Assembly (NCBI GenBank): GCA_031216915.1
Contig: CM062292.1
Coordinates: 3,096,457-3,160,456, forward strand
Direction of reading: 5' to 3'
DNA: 64,000 nt
Origin: Pictodentalium vernedei
Taxonomy: Eukaryota; Mollusca; Scaphopoda; Dentaliida; Dentaliidae
Below are positions 37,601-48,650 of this stretch, in pieces. Every line of letters starts with the position of its first letter. The first letter of the stretch is position 1. The notes beneath the pieces were generated by a model. The model was not told the origin of the DNA, searched no databases, and worked only from the letters and a program-made list of their open reading frames with translations. The translations under genes and the position numbers were made by a program.

Positions 37601-40600
37601 TGGTTATAGAATCCCCTGTCAAGCTATGACTATAGAGTCCCTTTATAGAGTCCATTTTCTAATGTGTCTGTGTTATAGAATCCCCTCTCTAGCTATGACT
37701 ATATAATCCCTTTTCTAATGCATCTCTGGTTATAGAATCCCCTGTCTAGCTATGACTATATAATCCCTTTTCTAATGCATATCTGGTTATATAATCCCCT
37801 GTCTAGCTATGACAATATAATCCCTTTCTCATGCATCTATGGTTATAGAATCCCCTGTCTAGCTATGACTATAGAATCTTTTTTCTAATGTATCTCTGGT
37901 TATAGAATTTCCTGTCTAGCTATGACTATAGAGTCCCTGTTCTAAAGCATCTGCTGATATAGAGTCCCATGTCTAGCTATGACAAGACAATAGAATCCCT
38001 TTCTCATGCATCTGTGGTTATAGAATCCCTGTCTATCAATGACTATAGAATCCCTTTACTAATGTATCTGTGGTTATAGAATCTCCTGTCTAGCTGTGAC
38101 TATAGAATCCCTTTTCTAATGTGTTTCTGGTTATGGAATCTCCTGTCTAGCTATGTCAATAGAATCCATTTCTCATGCATCTGCGGTTATAGAATCTCCT
38201 GTCTAGCTATGACTATAGAATCCCATGTCTAGCTATGACAATAGAATCCCATTCTCATGCATCTGTTGTTAAAGAATTCCCTGTCTAGCTATGACTATAG
38301 AAACCCTTTCTCATGCAGCTGTGGTTGTAGAATCCCCTGTCCAGCTATGACAATCGAATCCCTTTCTCATGCTCCTGTGGTTATAGAATCCCCTGTCTAG
38401 CTATGACAATATAATCCCTTTCTCATGCATCTGTAGTTATAGAATCCCCTGTCTAGCTATGACTATAGAATCCCTTCTCTAATGTATCTGTGGTTATAGA
38501 ATCTCTGGTCTAGCTATGACTATAGAATCCCTTGCTAATGTATCTGTGGTTATAGAATTCCCTGTCTAGCTATGACTATAGAATCCCTTTTCTAATGTAT
38601 CTGTGGTTATAGAATCCCCTGCCTAGCTATGACTAAAGAGTCCCTTGTCTTATGTATCTGTGTTTATAGAATCCACTGTCTAGCTATGACTATAGAGTCC
38701 CTTTTCTAATGTATCTGTGGTTATAGAATCCCCTGTATAGCTAAGACTACAGAATCCCCTTTCTAATGTATCTGTGGTTATAGAATCTCCTGTCTAGCTA
38801 TGACTATAGCGTCCCTTTTCAAATGTATATGCGTTTATAGAATCCCCTGTCTAGCTATAGCTATATAGTCCCTTTTCTAATGTATCTGTGGTTATAGAAT
38901 CCCCTGTGTAGCTATGACTACAGAATCCCCTTTCTAATGTATCTGTGGTTATAGAATCCCCTGTCTAGCTATGACTATAGAATCAATTTTCTAATGTATC
39001 TGTGGTTATAGAATCCCCTGTCTAGCTATGACTATATAATCCCTTTTCTAATGCATCTCTGGTATAGAATCCCCTGTCTAGCTATGACTATAGAGTCCCT
39101 TTTCTAAAACATCTGTTGTTATAGAATCCCCTGTCTTGCTATGACAATAGAATCCATTTCTCATGCATCTGTGGTTATAGAATCCCCTGTCTAGTTATGA
39201 CTATTGAATCCTCTGTCTGCTATTACTATAGAGTCCCTTTTCTAATGTGTTTGTGGTTATAGAACCCCCTGTCTAGCTATGACTATAGAATCTCTTTTCT
39301 AATGTATCTCTGGTTATAGAATTTCCTGTCTAGCTATGACTATTGAGTCCCTTTTCTAAAGCATCTGCTGTTATAGAGTCCCATGTCCAGCTATGACAAT
39401 AGAATCCCTTTCTCATGCATCTGTGGTTATAGAATCCCCAGTTAAGCAACCACTGTGTAATCCCTTTTCTAATGTATCTGTGGTTATAGAATCCCCTGTC
39501 TAGCTATGACAGTAGCATCCATTTCTCATGCATCTGTGGTTATAGAATCCCCTGTCTAGCTATGACTATAGAATCCCCTGTCTAGCTATGACAAAAGAAT
39601 CCCATTATCATGCATCTGTTGGTATATAATTCCTTGTCTAGCTATGACTATAGAATCGCTTTCTCATGCGTCTGTGGTTGTAGTTTCCACTGTCTAGCTA
39701 TGACTATAGAATCCCTTTTCTAATGTATCTGTGGTTACAGAATCCCCTGTCTAGCTATGGCTATAGAGTCCCTTGTCTAATTTTTCTGTGGTTATATAAT
39801 CCCCAGTCTAGCTATGACTATAGTGTCCCTTTTCTATTGTATCTGTGGTTATAGAATCCCGTGTGTAGCTATGACTATAGAATTTCTTTTCTAATGTATC
39901 TGTGGTTATAGAATCCCCTGTCTAGCTATGACTATAGAGTCCCTTGTCTAATGCGTCTGTGGTTATAGAATCCCCAGACTAGCTATGACTATAGAGGCCC
40001 TTTTCTAATGTATCTGTGATTATAGAATCCACTGTCTAGCTATGATTATAGAATCCCTTTTCTTATGTATCTGTAGTTATAGAATCCCCTGTCTAGCTAT
40101 GACTATATAGTTTCTTTTCTAAAGCACCTGTTGTTATAGAATCCCCGGTCTAGCTATGACTATAGAATCCCTTTTCTAATGTATCTGTGGTTATAGAATC
40201 CCCTGTCTAGATTGAACTATAGAGTCCCTTGCCTAATGTATCTGTGGTTGTAGAATCCCCTTTCTAACTATGACTATAGAGTCCCTTGTCTAATGTATCT
40301 GTGGTTATAGAATCCCATGTCTATATATAACTATAGAATCCCTTTTCTAATGCATCTCTGGTTATAGAATCCCCTGTCTAGCTATGACTATAGAGTTCCT
40401 TTTCTAAAGCATCTGTTGTTATAGAATCCCCGGTCTAGCTATTACAATATAATCCCTTTCTCGTGCATCTGTGGTTACAGAATCCACTGTCTAGCTATGA
40501 CTATAGAATCCCCCGTCTAGCTATGACAATAGAATCCCTTTCTCATGCATCTGTGTTTATAAAATCCCCTGTCTAGCTATGACTATAGAATCCACTGTCT

Positions 40601-40654
40601 AGCTCTGACAATAGAATTCCTTTCTCATGCATCTGTGGTTATATAATCCCGTTT
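34610..40654. repeat. Satellite 5: diverged 57-bp tandem array, about 105 units
   Basis: The unit is a dimer-like ATAGAATCCCCTGTCTAGC-TATGACT plus ATAGAATCCCTTTTCTAATG-TATCTGTGGTT. Both halves start ATAGAATCCC, so it probably arose by doubling. Units vary much more than those of satellites 2 and 3, with loss of half-units (for example near 35260 and 35510). That suggests an older array. Confidence 0.93.
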
Positions 40655-41071
40655 CCAAGATGAATACAAGAACATACTCGTCATTATTCTTAGAAGCAAT
40701 TACTCTTATACATGTTTATGGATGTGAGAACCGTTACTTATTTCCCGGTTCGTATTCGATTTCGTCATATGACTCGTCCGTTTTGTTCATTTTAAAATAT
40801 TTGATATTTTGTTTTCATATTAATCAGTGATAAATAAAGCATTCCGTCAATTACGTTGGTCAATTTCAAAACTAGACAATTTGATTGGCTGAAAAAAATA
40901 CAACTGGGCCACATTTTCATAATTTGCATAATTAGAGTTGGGAGCTTTCATTGGTCAATTTCAAAACTGGACAATTTGATTGGCTAAACAAAATGCAACT
41001 GGGTCACATTTGCATAATTTCAGTAGGGAGAATTTACGTCATATGTCCTGTTTAGGGTGGGTTATATTGTA
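40655..41071. repeat. Flank with a 95-bp tandem duplication
   Basis: GGTCAATTTCAAAACT occurs at 40858 and 40953 and starts two similar copies (about 40856-41035), each with GACAATTTGATTGGCT. The first 200 bp after satellite 5 are otherwise featureless. Confidence 0.8.
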
Positions 41072-41284
41072 TTAATCGTTTACCTACAAGAACAACGCCA
41101 TTCAGTTTTTTTTTTTTTGTATTTTCACTTTTGTTTCCAAAACAAAGGTTATGACCCCTCATTCGAGCGAGCTCGACGAGGGGTCATAACCTATGTTTTA
41201 GAAGCAAAAAATGAAAAATTTTAGTTATACGAGGTTGTTTTTTCCAAGTGCCGTCTGTAACTCAAGTTAGGTGATGGGTTAAAA
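41072..41284. mobile_element. MITE family E, copy 2
   Basis: Ends ATTAATCGTTTACCTA and TAGGTGATGGGTTAAA are diverged family E termini. The central hairpin pairs GGTTATGACCCCTC with GAGGGGTCATAACC around CGAGCTCG. Confidence 0.78.
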
Positions 41285-41321
41285 AGTCATAGCAAGTGGC
41301 TAATTTGTGCGTGTGTGTATC

Positions 41322-41489
41322 ATATGGTAAATAGAATATGAGATGGGTATTTTCCTCATATAATATTTATGAAACTCGTCCGAATTTCCTTTTGGGCTCG
41401 CCAGAGGCTCGCCAAAACGGAAAATTCTTAGACTCGTTTCATAAATATTATATGAGAAAAACACTCATTCCATATCCTCTATTTATCGG
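41322..41489. repeat. Foldback element, arms about 78 bp
   Basis: Arms about 41322-41398 and 41411-41489 pair imperfectly. They include CTCATATAATATTTATGAAA and its complement. The tip region contains GGCTCGCC. Confidence 0.8.
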
Positions 41490-41559
41490 TTAATAGCGAA
41501 TAAGGAACCGGATTAAGTAGCGGTTGTCACGTCCCCTACTCTTTAACTCATTTGAAAAA

Positions 41560-42023
41560 AATCTCCATAGTTTATTGGCACACCACTTACGGCGCCTGTA
41601 TCTTAGAACCGCCTGTACGTCAAAACTCCTTTTTTCCCAAAATGAATCGAAGGCTTGTAATAGCATTTGATCCTTGGGTAATTATACGCATTGCTCTGTT
41701 GCTCATTTGATAAAATCATAAAATTATTATCCACGTTTTTCGGAACCCCGCTTACAGCACTCTTGTCTTACGACTAGCTGGACTTCGGCACCTTTTTTCC
41801 AGGATACGTCCTGGAGTAATTACTCTCATGGCTCTTCGGCTTATTAGAAAAGAATCAGCATCCACGTTTCTCGGCACCCAACTTACATCTCTATCCTTCA
41901 ACCGACTTGACGTCGCACTCCTTTTCCAAGATGAGGATAAGAGATGTAAGAGCATTTACTCCAGGAAGCAATTACTTCCATCACTCTTCAGACTTTGGAA
42001 CCATACAGGCCGACGTTATACAC
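41560..42023. repeat. Degenerate tandem repeat, three units of about 130-160 bp
   Basis: Units beginning near 41571, 41732 and 41860 share CCACGTTTNTCGGNACCC, CTTACNNCNCTNT and CTCCTTTTTTCCA elements. The last unit runs into the PLE 1 sequence at about 42024, so an open frame from 41828 fuses unrelated material. Confidence 0.6.
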
Positions 42024-42310
42024 AGGGTGATGCTTCCATGCAGCTATCACTGATGGTAAGCGAAATACGGAAAAAATTCCCGTCTGCAAAAATATTTTTT
42101 GCAGAATTCAATTTTTCACAACGTCTCCAATTTGCGGAAAAGGAGACCCTAAACCGCATCAATAAGGCACTTTTGAATATGCGAAACATAAATGTAATTC
42201 CAAAATCACCCGAAAAAGAATTCAATGTGGTTGATGATTTGATCCTTTGGACACCAGAAACTGCCAACAAAATGTACGACCACTGGCATAACTTTCTATC
42301 TTTAAACTAA
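42024..42310 (+). pseudogene. PLE 1 upstream ORF, C-terminal half of SGNH-like domain
   Basis: It encodes QLSLMVSEIRKKFPSAKIFF, then a helix-rich stretch and YDHWHNFLSLN, ending at a stop near 42310. It is nearly identical to PLE 2 residues downstream of its SGNH blocks I-III. Those blocks are missing here because the sequence is joined at 42024 to an unrelated tandem repeat. Confidence 0.7.
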
Positions 42311-42360
42311 TTCAAGGCCAACGTAGCAACCGCCTCGAAGATATAGGGTTTGGAACACAT

Positions 42361-43760
42361 GTGGTTAACCCGTCTGGCACCGATAACCTAACACCCGCAG
42401 GAAAATCTTTATTAGATCGCGGTCTAACATTTATACCAACTCCAAGGCCGAAAACTGGCCTGGCACTTCAACCTTCTGATTGTCTATGTTTTCATAGAGA
42501 ATTAAAACTTGCAGACTTCTTCAAAAATGAAAGGGGACAAAAATCTCCATTTACAGCATCTACGGGTTGGACACCCCCAGATAGCGCGGTCGGTCCTGAA
42601 ATTATACAGGCCGGTAAACAGGTTACTGAAAGAGTTTTTGATTTAACCCTACTCTCCGATAAAAACAATTTAACAGCTGGTGAAAGGGGAGCGCTTGTGA
42701 ACCTTCGTAAAAATAAAAATCTGATCATAAAAAAGGCGGATAAAGGTGGCGCAGTTGTTATTTTATCTCACGAAATTTATATCAGGGAAGCTATGAGGCA
42801 ACTTAGTAATAGAAAACATTATGAAAGATAAGACAGAATTATTTGGCTTTGCAACAAGGAGAAATTTGACAAAATCCTTAAATCTCTCCTCGATGAGGGT
42901 CATATTTCCAAAAGACAACTTAGATATCTGTCCCCTTCACTCACTGCTCAAACAAGACAATTTTATATCTTGCCTAAAATTCACAAAAATCCATCAGTAT
43001 GGACGGATAATCTAACATCACCTGGACGACCTATTGTTTCGTACTGTAATTTTGACTCTTACGCAATATCTGAATTAATCGACTATCACCTCAAACCGAT
43101 AGCTAATAGACACCCGAGCTATATAAAAAATACACAAGATTTTCTATCCAAAATTACAAATTTAAGAATTTCGAAAAATGCATTCTTAGCCACTATGGAT
43201 ATTGACTCCATGTACACAAATATTGACATAGACAAAGGAGTAGAATCTGTAAAAAAAGCTGCGTTCGGAAAATATCCTGACACTCAACGCCCAGACAAAC
43301 AGATTTTAGATCTACTGGAGTTGAGCTTGAAAGGAACTGATTTTTAATTCAATGGAGGTATTTATTTACAAATCATGGGATGTCCGATGGGTGAGAGATT
43401 TAGTCCAAATTTTGCAAGTATCTACGTAGCTGAATTGGAGGAGGGGGTTTTAAACAAATGTGATAAGCAACCCCTTATTTACTTCCGATCTTTCGATGAC
43501 ATATTTATTATTTGGCAACACTCCAGAGAAGACTTTGATCATTTCTGGAAATTTTGAACAGTCACGATCCTAACATCAAACTTAAAGCTTCCATAAGTCA
43601 AGATCCTGTTGATTTTCTAGATGTGACACTCTACAAAGGCAAACAATTTCAATCCATGGGTCGGCTTGACTATAAAGTATTTTTCAAACCAACCGATTCA
43701 CATCATCTTTTACATACCAAATCATTCCATCCACCCCACACTTCAAGGGCATCATAAAAT
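42361..43760 (+). pseudogene. PLE 1 reverse transcriptase
   Basis: The typical PLE N-terminal region reads LTPAGKSLLDRGLTFIPTP, then NLIIKKADKGGAVVIL and YIREAMRQL. A TAA at 42829-42831 replaces the TTA Leu codon present in PLE 2. The frame continues with LPKIHKNPS and GRPIVS, then the palm motif TMDIDSMYTNI (43192-43225). A second stop (43345-43347) lies just before FNGGIYLQIMGCPMGERFSP. The catalytic region reads YFRSFDDIFIIW, keeping the two Asp. VDFLDVTLYK follows, then the thumb in a shifted frame (GIIKSQLIRFHRN, about 43750-43790). PLE RTs are related to telomerase; this copy is inactive. Confidence 0.87.
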
Positions 43761-43789
43761 CACAGCTCATACGGTTTCACCGCAATTCG

Positions 43790-44383
43790 AGTGATGCGAT
43801 AAATTTCAGCGAGGCTTGTTCTATTCTCTTCAGGTCACTGCGATCGAGGTGATATTCAACTCGCCTCCTCAGAAGTCTTAAATCTGAAACCCTTAGAAAA
43901 TTGGAAAATTTTGCAAATATCAATGATTTTGAACCATCAAAAATTGACAACAATAAAGTATTACACGTCAAAAAAGGTGCAGTTGTGCATTGTGAAAAGC
44001 CTCGCTGCAGATTACATACTTTTATTCCGGATGAAAAAGATGAATTTTCCTCGGAACAAACATAAAATCACTACCAAATTCGCAGCTTCCTCCATTGTGA
44101 TTCACCTAACGTGTTTATCTCATCACTTGTAATCGTCGTCGAAAGCAGTATGTTGGTGAAACTCAGAATCCATTCCGTGAACGAGCAACACGCCACAAAC
44201 TGGATATAAAACACAATTATGATACTCCAGTAGCAGAACATTTCAATTTTCCTGGCCATTCATTAGAAAATTTCGCCTATTAAAGAGATTTAATCCTTCG
44301 GCGCGGCTCATTGGTCGGAAACAGACGGGTACAGAAAACAAAGAGAAGCTTTCTGGATCGACTGTCTTTAAACACTATGGCCT
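43790..44383 (+). pseudogene. PLE 1 Cys motif and GIY-YIG endonuclease
   Basis: After the thumb comes KKGAVVHCEKPRCRLHTFI (about 43970-44025), the Cys motif that precedes the PLE nuclease. A frame change leads to VYLITC at 44113, then KQYVGETQNPFRERATRHKL, with the GIY/YVG pair and the conserved Arg and His. VAEHFNFPGHSLENF ends near 44275. A further shifted part gives YRKQREAFWIDCL, stop, TLWPVGIN (to 44390), the usual domain end. The nuclease nicks target DNA for priming in intact PLEs. Confidence 0.85.
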
Positions 44384-44636
44384 GTGGGAATAAATAAGTC
44401 TAGAGGACAATTCGAAAAACAGTCAATCATTCCATTCATTCTAACTTATACCAGAAATAATGTGGACATTTCCAAAATACTAAAAGAGGAATTTAATTTG
44501 GTGAATTCAAAATTGTCAGTTCCACTAAATTGCAGACCTATCATTGTCTATAGAAAAAAACAGAAGCCTGCGTAATCTCCTCGTTAGGGCCAAACATGAA
44601 CCCACCGGGGAATAGAAAAAACCTTCAGCTTTTGCC
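44384..44636 (+). pseudogene. PLE 1 displaced linker segment after GIY-YIG
   Basis: Directly continuing from GIN, it reads KQSIIPFILTYTRNNVDIS, later RPIIVYRKKQ, then after a frame change LRNLLVRAKHEPTGE and a stop at 44636. In PLEs as I know them, the segment with FILTY, P-IVAYR and NL--LVRAK lies between the RT thumb and the Cys motif/GIY-YIG. Here it comes last, and the usual place (43800-43970) lacks it. Confidence 0.65.
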
Positions 44637-44640
44637 AGTC

Positions 44641-45667
44641 AGGTTAACCAGTTTCCTTTCTCTCTATCTTTAAATCTATATAAAAAAAAACTTTTCCAAG
44701 AGCTAAGGTTGGCTCATTTAAAACAAAACCAAAAAAATGTATAAACAAACAATAAAAAACTTTTCAGATGCTTGTGACCCAATGGGAACGCCGAATGCCT
44801 TTTTTACATTGTCCTGTCGATGCAGTTCCCGGACAAAAGCCTACCTTTTTGATTGGGTACTGCATGGGCGGGAAGGGAGGGGCGGGTGGATTGGATATTT
44901 AGTCCTTCGGCGCAGCTCATTGGTCGCAAAATACCATTATTATCAAGTCGCATATTAAAAGTAAAAAATGTTTCTCTGTAAACATCTCTGCCAGTGCGTT
45001 TTCTCAGTTTACCTACTAGCGAGTGCAAGGTCACGGATATGCCCAAATGAAATTCTTAATTTTGTGAAAAAAAGTATTTTCAAACAATGCTGCAATTTTC
45101 AGGCAATCCCTACCTAATTGCGTTTTGCGAAAATTTACCTCCGTCTATTTTATTACCTTCCGTCGGGGAATAATCTGATTGGGGTTTAACATCAACAGGT
45201 CAGCCACCCTACACAGTTTTGGGGTCCGAGCGGTTTGAAACATTGTTTGTGGTTGGTGACCTGCGTTGGTGCATTGGGGGTTCGCTCTCATTGCTCTGGC
45301 TGGAGGAACATATAGAGGACCTTCAGCTAGAATGTGGGACCGGATTGCCGAGCACTGTGGGAGGTACTGACCAGATATGGTTTTCCATGGTGGTCTGGCG
45401 CTGAAACATCCTCAAAAGGATTGATCTCATTTTGTTTTTATTTTGACTCTTCTTCATCTGACTAAATATTTATTTGATCTGTTTTAACACAATATTTGGG
45501 TGGGTTTTCGATTTGTATACTCGTAATTTTAATGCTCACTTACGTAGAAAACTTTCTCTGAGCGGAGCGTCGAAATTTACCTAGTAAAAAAATTTGGTCT
45601 TCAAATTTTTTTCTCGTTGATTGTAACGATCGACACATTACCCGTATTGAAAGCATATGGGAGCAGT
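44641..45667. other. Non-coding region after PLE 1
   Basis: A 24-bp sequence (TCCTTCGGCGCAGCTCATTG + GTCG) at 44903-44926 repeats, with one mismatch, 44294-44317 inside the PLE 1 nuclease region. Frames at 44737-44958 and 45219-45404 have no motif. Nothing else is recognised. Confidence 0.45.
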
Positions 45668-45680
45668 AAGAGCAGGTGAT

Positions 45681-46049
45681 GTGGGGGCGCGGTGGCTCAG
45701 TTGGTAGAGGTGCAGGCTGCAAGCCGAGAGGTACTCGGTTCGAATCCCACCTGCGGCAACCGCGTTGTGTCCTTGGTCAAGACACTTCACCCCCATTGTC
45801 CACGTGGGGGCACGGTGACGTTGTGTACTAAGGCGTACTGCACGTCGATGGTGCACCTGTCTTCAACCAATGCTAACACTGCTTGTGTGGAGTTGGTATG
45901 TTGGGGAGCTGACAGTTGCTCGCCGTTGCTCGGTAGTTCTCTCCGGGTACTCCGGCTTCCTCCAACCGTAAAACTGTCACGGTCATGGTTAGCCATTGTG
46001 CAGAAATGTGTGACCTTAAACACCAATAAAAAAATAAAAAAAATAAAAA
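45681..46049 (+). mobile_element. tRNA-headed SINE, complete with target duplication
   Basis: The head has a perfect pol III A box, TGGCTCAGTTGG (45693-45704), and B box, GGTTCGAATCC (45737-45747). The body shares long blocks with the 5S-headed SINE at 3969-4396 (CTAAGGCGTACTGCACGTCG, TCTTCAACCAATGC, TCTCCGGGTACTCCGGCTTC). An A-rich tail (46027-46049) ends it. The 13-bp duplication AAGAGCAGGTGAT is at 45668-45680 and 46050-46062 (the first A may belong to the tail). LINE-driven retroposition is implied by the duplication and tail. Not a functional tRNA gene. Confidence 0.93.
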
Positions 46050-46062
46050 AAGAGCAGGTGAT

Positions 46063-46499
46063 TACATCACAATCAAAGTTGAAAACAAACTCCCTTTCAC
46101 GTTGGACTATAAAACAAATTACCTCACACTGTGCTTGGTAACCGTTTTATCTTAGCGGACTCGAGCTCATTGAGATAAAACACATGCGAAACTATATGCG
46201 TTGAATTCCACACCTGAGCTGAAATTAATTGGTTAACGTCTAATTCGTCAGTTACCACCATATAGACAAACTGACCCGCCCACCCATAATTTTAACTAAG
46301 CGGCTTGTTCCTTTTCTCAAACTCGTTGTTCTCTGAGCCTTTTGACAAAGCAAACAAATGCGAAACTAGTTAAGCCGGACGCATTGTTAGAACTAGGAAG
46401 GATTGAAGATCAACCAAAGACACAAAAAGGAAGCTTCAATTACTTCAATTATTTTTTTATTTTATTTTATTTCTTTTGTTATTTCATTTTAGTTTTATT
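46063..46499. other. Flank between SINE and PLE 2
   Basis: No supported feature, apart from a T-rich low-complexity run at about 46448-46505. The 5' end of PLE 2 cannot be placed. Confidence 0.4.
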
Positions 46500-47909
46500 T
46501 ATTAGTTGTTTAAGGGGAGGACATTCTGTCAACAATAGTTTTAGAAAAAATAATAAAAGGAGAACTAATCCACAGAGCACTGCTCATCCCCCAAGAAATG
46601 GGACCTTTGACCCATCTTATGGAGATTTCTCCATATTGATCAAAGCACTATTTCGGGTGGTACAGTGTTTTCACCACCTTGGTCTGTTGCAAGGTCGTTT
46701 GGCAGATGGGAGATTTCCCAAAACTTTATAAAATAGATTGGATGACATGAATGCCTTCCTAAAACCTGTCTTGCCCAAACTCAGGAGAACACATCTGAGT
46801 CGGGCGCATGAGATCTTGGCCAGGCTCGTTTCCCATTATGAAAGTTGTTTACAAAATGTAAAGTCATAGGTTATTTCTGCCAAATCATCAAATAACCTTG
46901 TCTTTGACAAGGCAGTCATTCAAGCCTTGATATGGGGTAAAAAGTATTTTAAGACCAAGTTGTCTTATAAGACTATCGAGGCATTCTAGGTTTATATTTC
47001 GGCTCTAAACCCCAAGTAGACAAGAAGTGGTACGAGTGATAGTCCCAAGGCCGCTACTTGTGCAACTCCATTGCCTCAACGTACAGGAAAGCGTGCCCGA
47101 TCACGATCTCTTTCTTTGCCTTCTCTTCAAACCTCTTCTTTCACTCCGCGTAAAGGGCCAAACATGCAATTGTCTTCAGCCTCACGTCTGGCCTTGGACA
47201 TTTCCAAGTTGGATACATCGACCGGGGGTGGTCCTGTTTCTTCTCCTAGCTCTTCTCCTTTCGCGTCTACTTCCTCCGCAGTTCAATCAGTTGCTTCGTA
47301 CTCGGAAAAACTGAAATCGCCGGTACGGAACCGCAAATCAGTATCGCCGAGCCGCCATTTTGAGACCAATTTCTTCAAGTTTCGGCATCACGGCGGCAAT
47401 CAAAAACATGCTTGGCACCTTCCAAATATACGAAAGAAAATTCTTTCGTTTGGAAGTTCAAATTCAGCACGTACTGATCGAACCCCCGTTCGGACATGCA
47501 AATAGAATGTTATCCAGGTGCCAATTTTAAACACTTTCGGACAATAGTTAAAAATTATAGAGGCACCTCTACTTCCGAAAATATTATCCTAAACGTTGGC
47601 ATTAATTCAAGGGGAGAAACTCCGGGTGATGCTTCCATGCAGCTATCACTGATGGTAAGCGAAATCCGGAAAAAATTCCCGTCTGCGAAAATATTTTTTG
47701 CAGAATTCAATTTTTCAAAACGTTTCCCGTTTGCGGAAAAGGAGACCCTAAACCGCAGCAATAAGGCACTTTGGAATATGCGAAACATAAATGTAATTCC
47801 CAAATTACCAGAAAAAGAATTCAATGTGGTTTACGATTTGATCAATTGGACACCAAAAACTGCCAACAAAATGTACGATCACTGGCTGAACTTTCTATCT
47901 TTAAAATAA
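46500..47909 (+). pseudogene. PLE 2 ORF1 with SGNH-hydrolase-like domain
   Basis: The N-terminal part is KNNKRRTNP, then VVQCFHHLGLLQGRL and (after a stop at 46730) MNAFLKPVLPKLR, HEILARLVSHYESCL. This is a helical region I know only as a recurrent feature of retroelement first ORFs. A Ser-rich linker (47071-47330) follows. The SGNH-like part has KILSFGSSNSART (about 47438) as block I with the Ser, then, after a one-base shift in a C-run near 47484, IECYPGANFKHFR, then IILNVGINSRGE in the place of block III. The domain ends at YDHWLNFLSLK, stop 47907. In-frame stops near 46730, 46868 and 46989 show decay. Whether it was an active esterase cannot be judged. Confidence 0.65.
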
Positions 47910-47919
47910 CTCAAGGCCA

Positions 47920-48547
47920 AAATAACAACCGCCTCGAAGATCTAGGGTTAGGAACAAATTTGGTTAACCTGTCTGGCACCGATAACCTAACACCCACAGA
48001 GAAGTCTAACATTTATACCAACTCCAAGGCCGAAAATTGGCATGGTGGCAAAACTTCCACCTTCTGATTATCTATGATTTCATAGAGAATTAAAACTTGC
48101 AGACGTCTTCAAAAATGAAAGGGGGCAAAAACCTCCATTTACAGCATCTACAGGGTGGACATCCCCAGGTAGCTCGGTCGATCCGGAAATTATACAGGCC
48201 GGTAAACAGGTTACTGAACGACTTTTTTATTTAACCCTACTCTCCAATAAAAACAATTTAACAGCTGGTCAACGGGGAGCGCTTGTGAACCTTCGTAAAA
48301 ATAAAAATCTGATCATAAAACAGGCGGATAAAGGTGGCACAGTTGTAATTTTATCTCGCGAAAATTATATCAGAGAAAGTATGACGCAACTTAGTAACAG
48401 AAAACATTATGAAAAATTAAACAGAATTTTCTGGCCTTGCAACAAGGAGAAATTTGACAAAATCCTCAAATCTCTCCTTGATGAGGGTCATATATCTAAA
48501 ATACAACTAATATATCTGTCCCCTCCAGTCACTGCTCAAACAAGGCA
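47920..48547 (+). pseudogene. PLE 2 reverse transcriptase, N-terminal fragment
   Basis: It encodes VNLSGTDNLTPTEKS, then (frame change near 48010) NLIIKQADKGGTVVILS and FDKILKSLLDEGHIS, then TAQTRQ, where it is cut. It matches PLE 1 42361-42940 closely. It has Leu where PLE 1 has the first stop. Confidence 0.82.
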
Positions 48548-48603
48548 GTTATTCAAGAATTTTTTTTCAAGTGTCGTCTGCTTTTCATGTTAGATAAAGG
48601 GTC
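48548..48603 (+). mobile_element. MITE family E, right-end fragment
   Basis: TTATTCAAGAATTT through GTGTCGTCTGCTTTTCATG and TTAGATAAAGGGT matches the last about 57 bp of the copy at 33552-33801. The rest of the MITE is absent; the fragment abuts the PLE 2 break. Confidence 0.8.
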
Positions 48604-48650
48604 AATAATAAAGTGTCAACAGCAGCAGGAAAATAACATCAAGAAATAGA

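Larger units (their letters stand above)
42024..44640 (+). mobile_element. PLE 1: Penelope-like retroelement with GIY-YIG, broken
   Basis: Contents in order are the 3' half of an SGNH-like region, the PLE RT N-terminal region and palm, the thumb, a Cys motif, GIY-YIG nuclease, then a linker segment normally found before GIY-YIG. The 5' part is missing; PLE 2 shows what should be there. Two point stops and several frameshifts make it non-functional. It retains over 2.5 kb, the longer of the two copies at the 3' side. Confidence 0.85.
46500..48547 (+). mobile_element. PLE 2: Penelope-like element, 5' part, truncated by a MITE fragment
   Basis: It carries a first ORF with a helical N-terminal region and an SGNH-like domain, then the RT N-terminal region. 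It stops at TAQTRQ (48546), where a family E MITE right end starts. All of the palm, thumb and GIY-YIG is missing. It complements PLE 1, which lacks the 5' part; the shared region is about 42026-42940 against 47624-48545. Confidence 0.82.

Noticed and set aside
41828..42023. Start of the PLE 1 upstream frame at 41828
   Set aside because: The first 65 codons translate a degenerate tandem repeat; true PLE similarity begins at about 42024.
45681..45755. Possible functional tRNA gene
   Set aside because: Perfect A and B boxes, but the acceptor stem does not close and it continues into a SINE.
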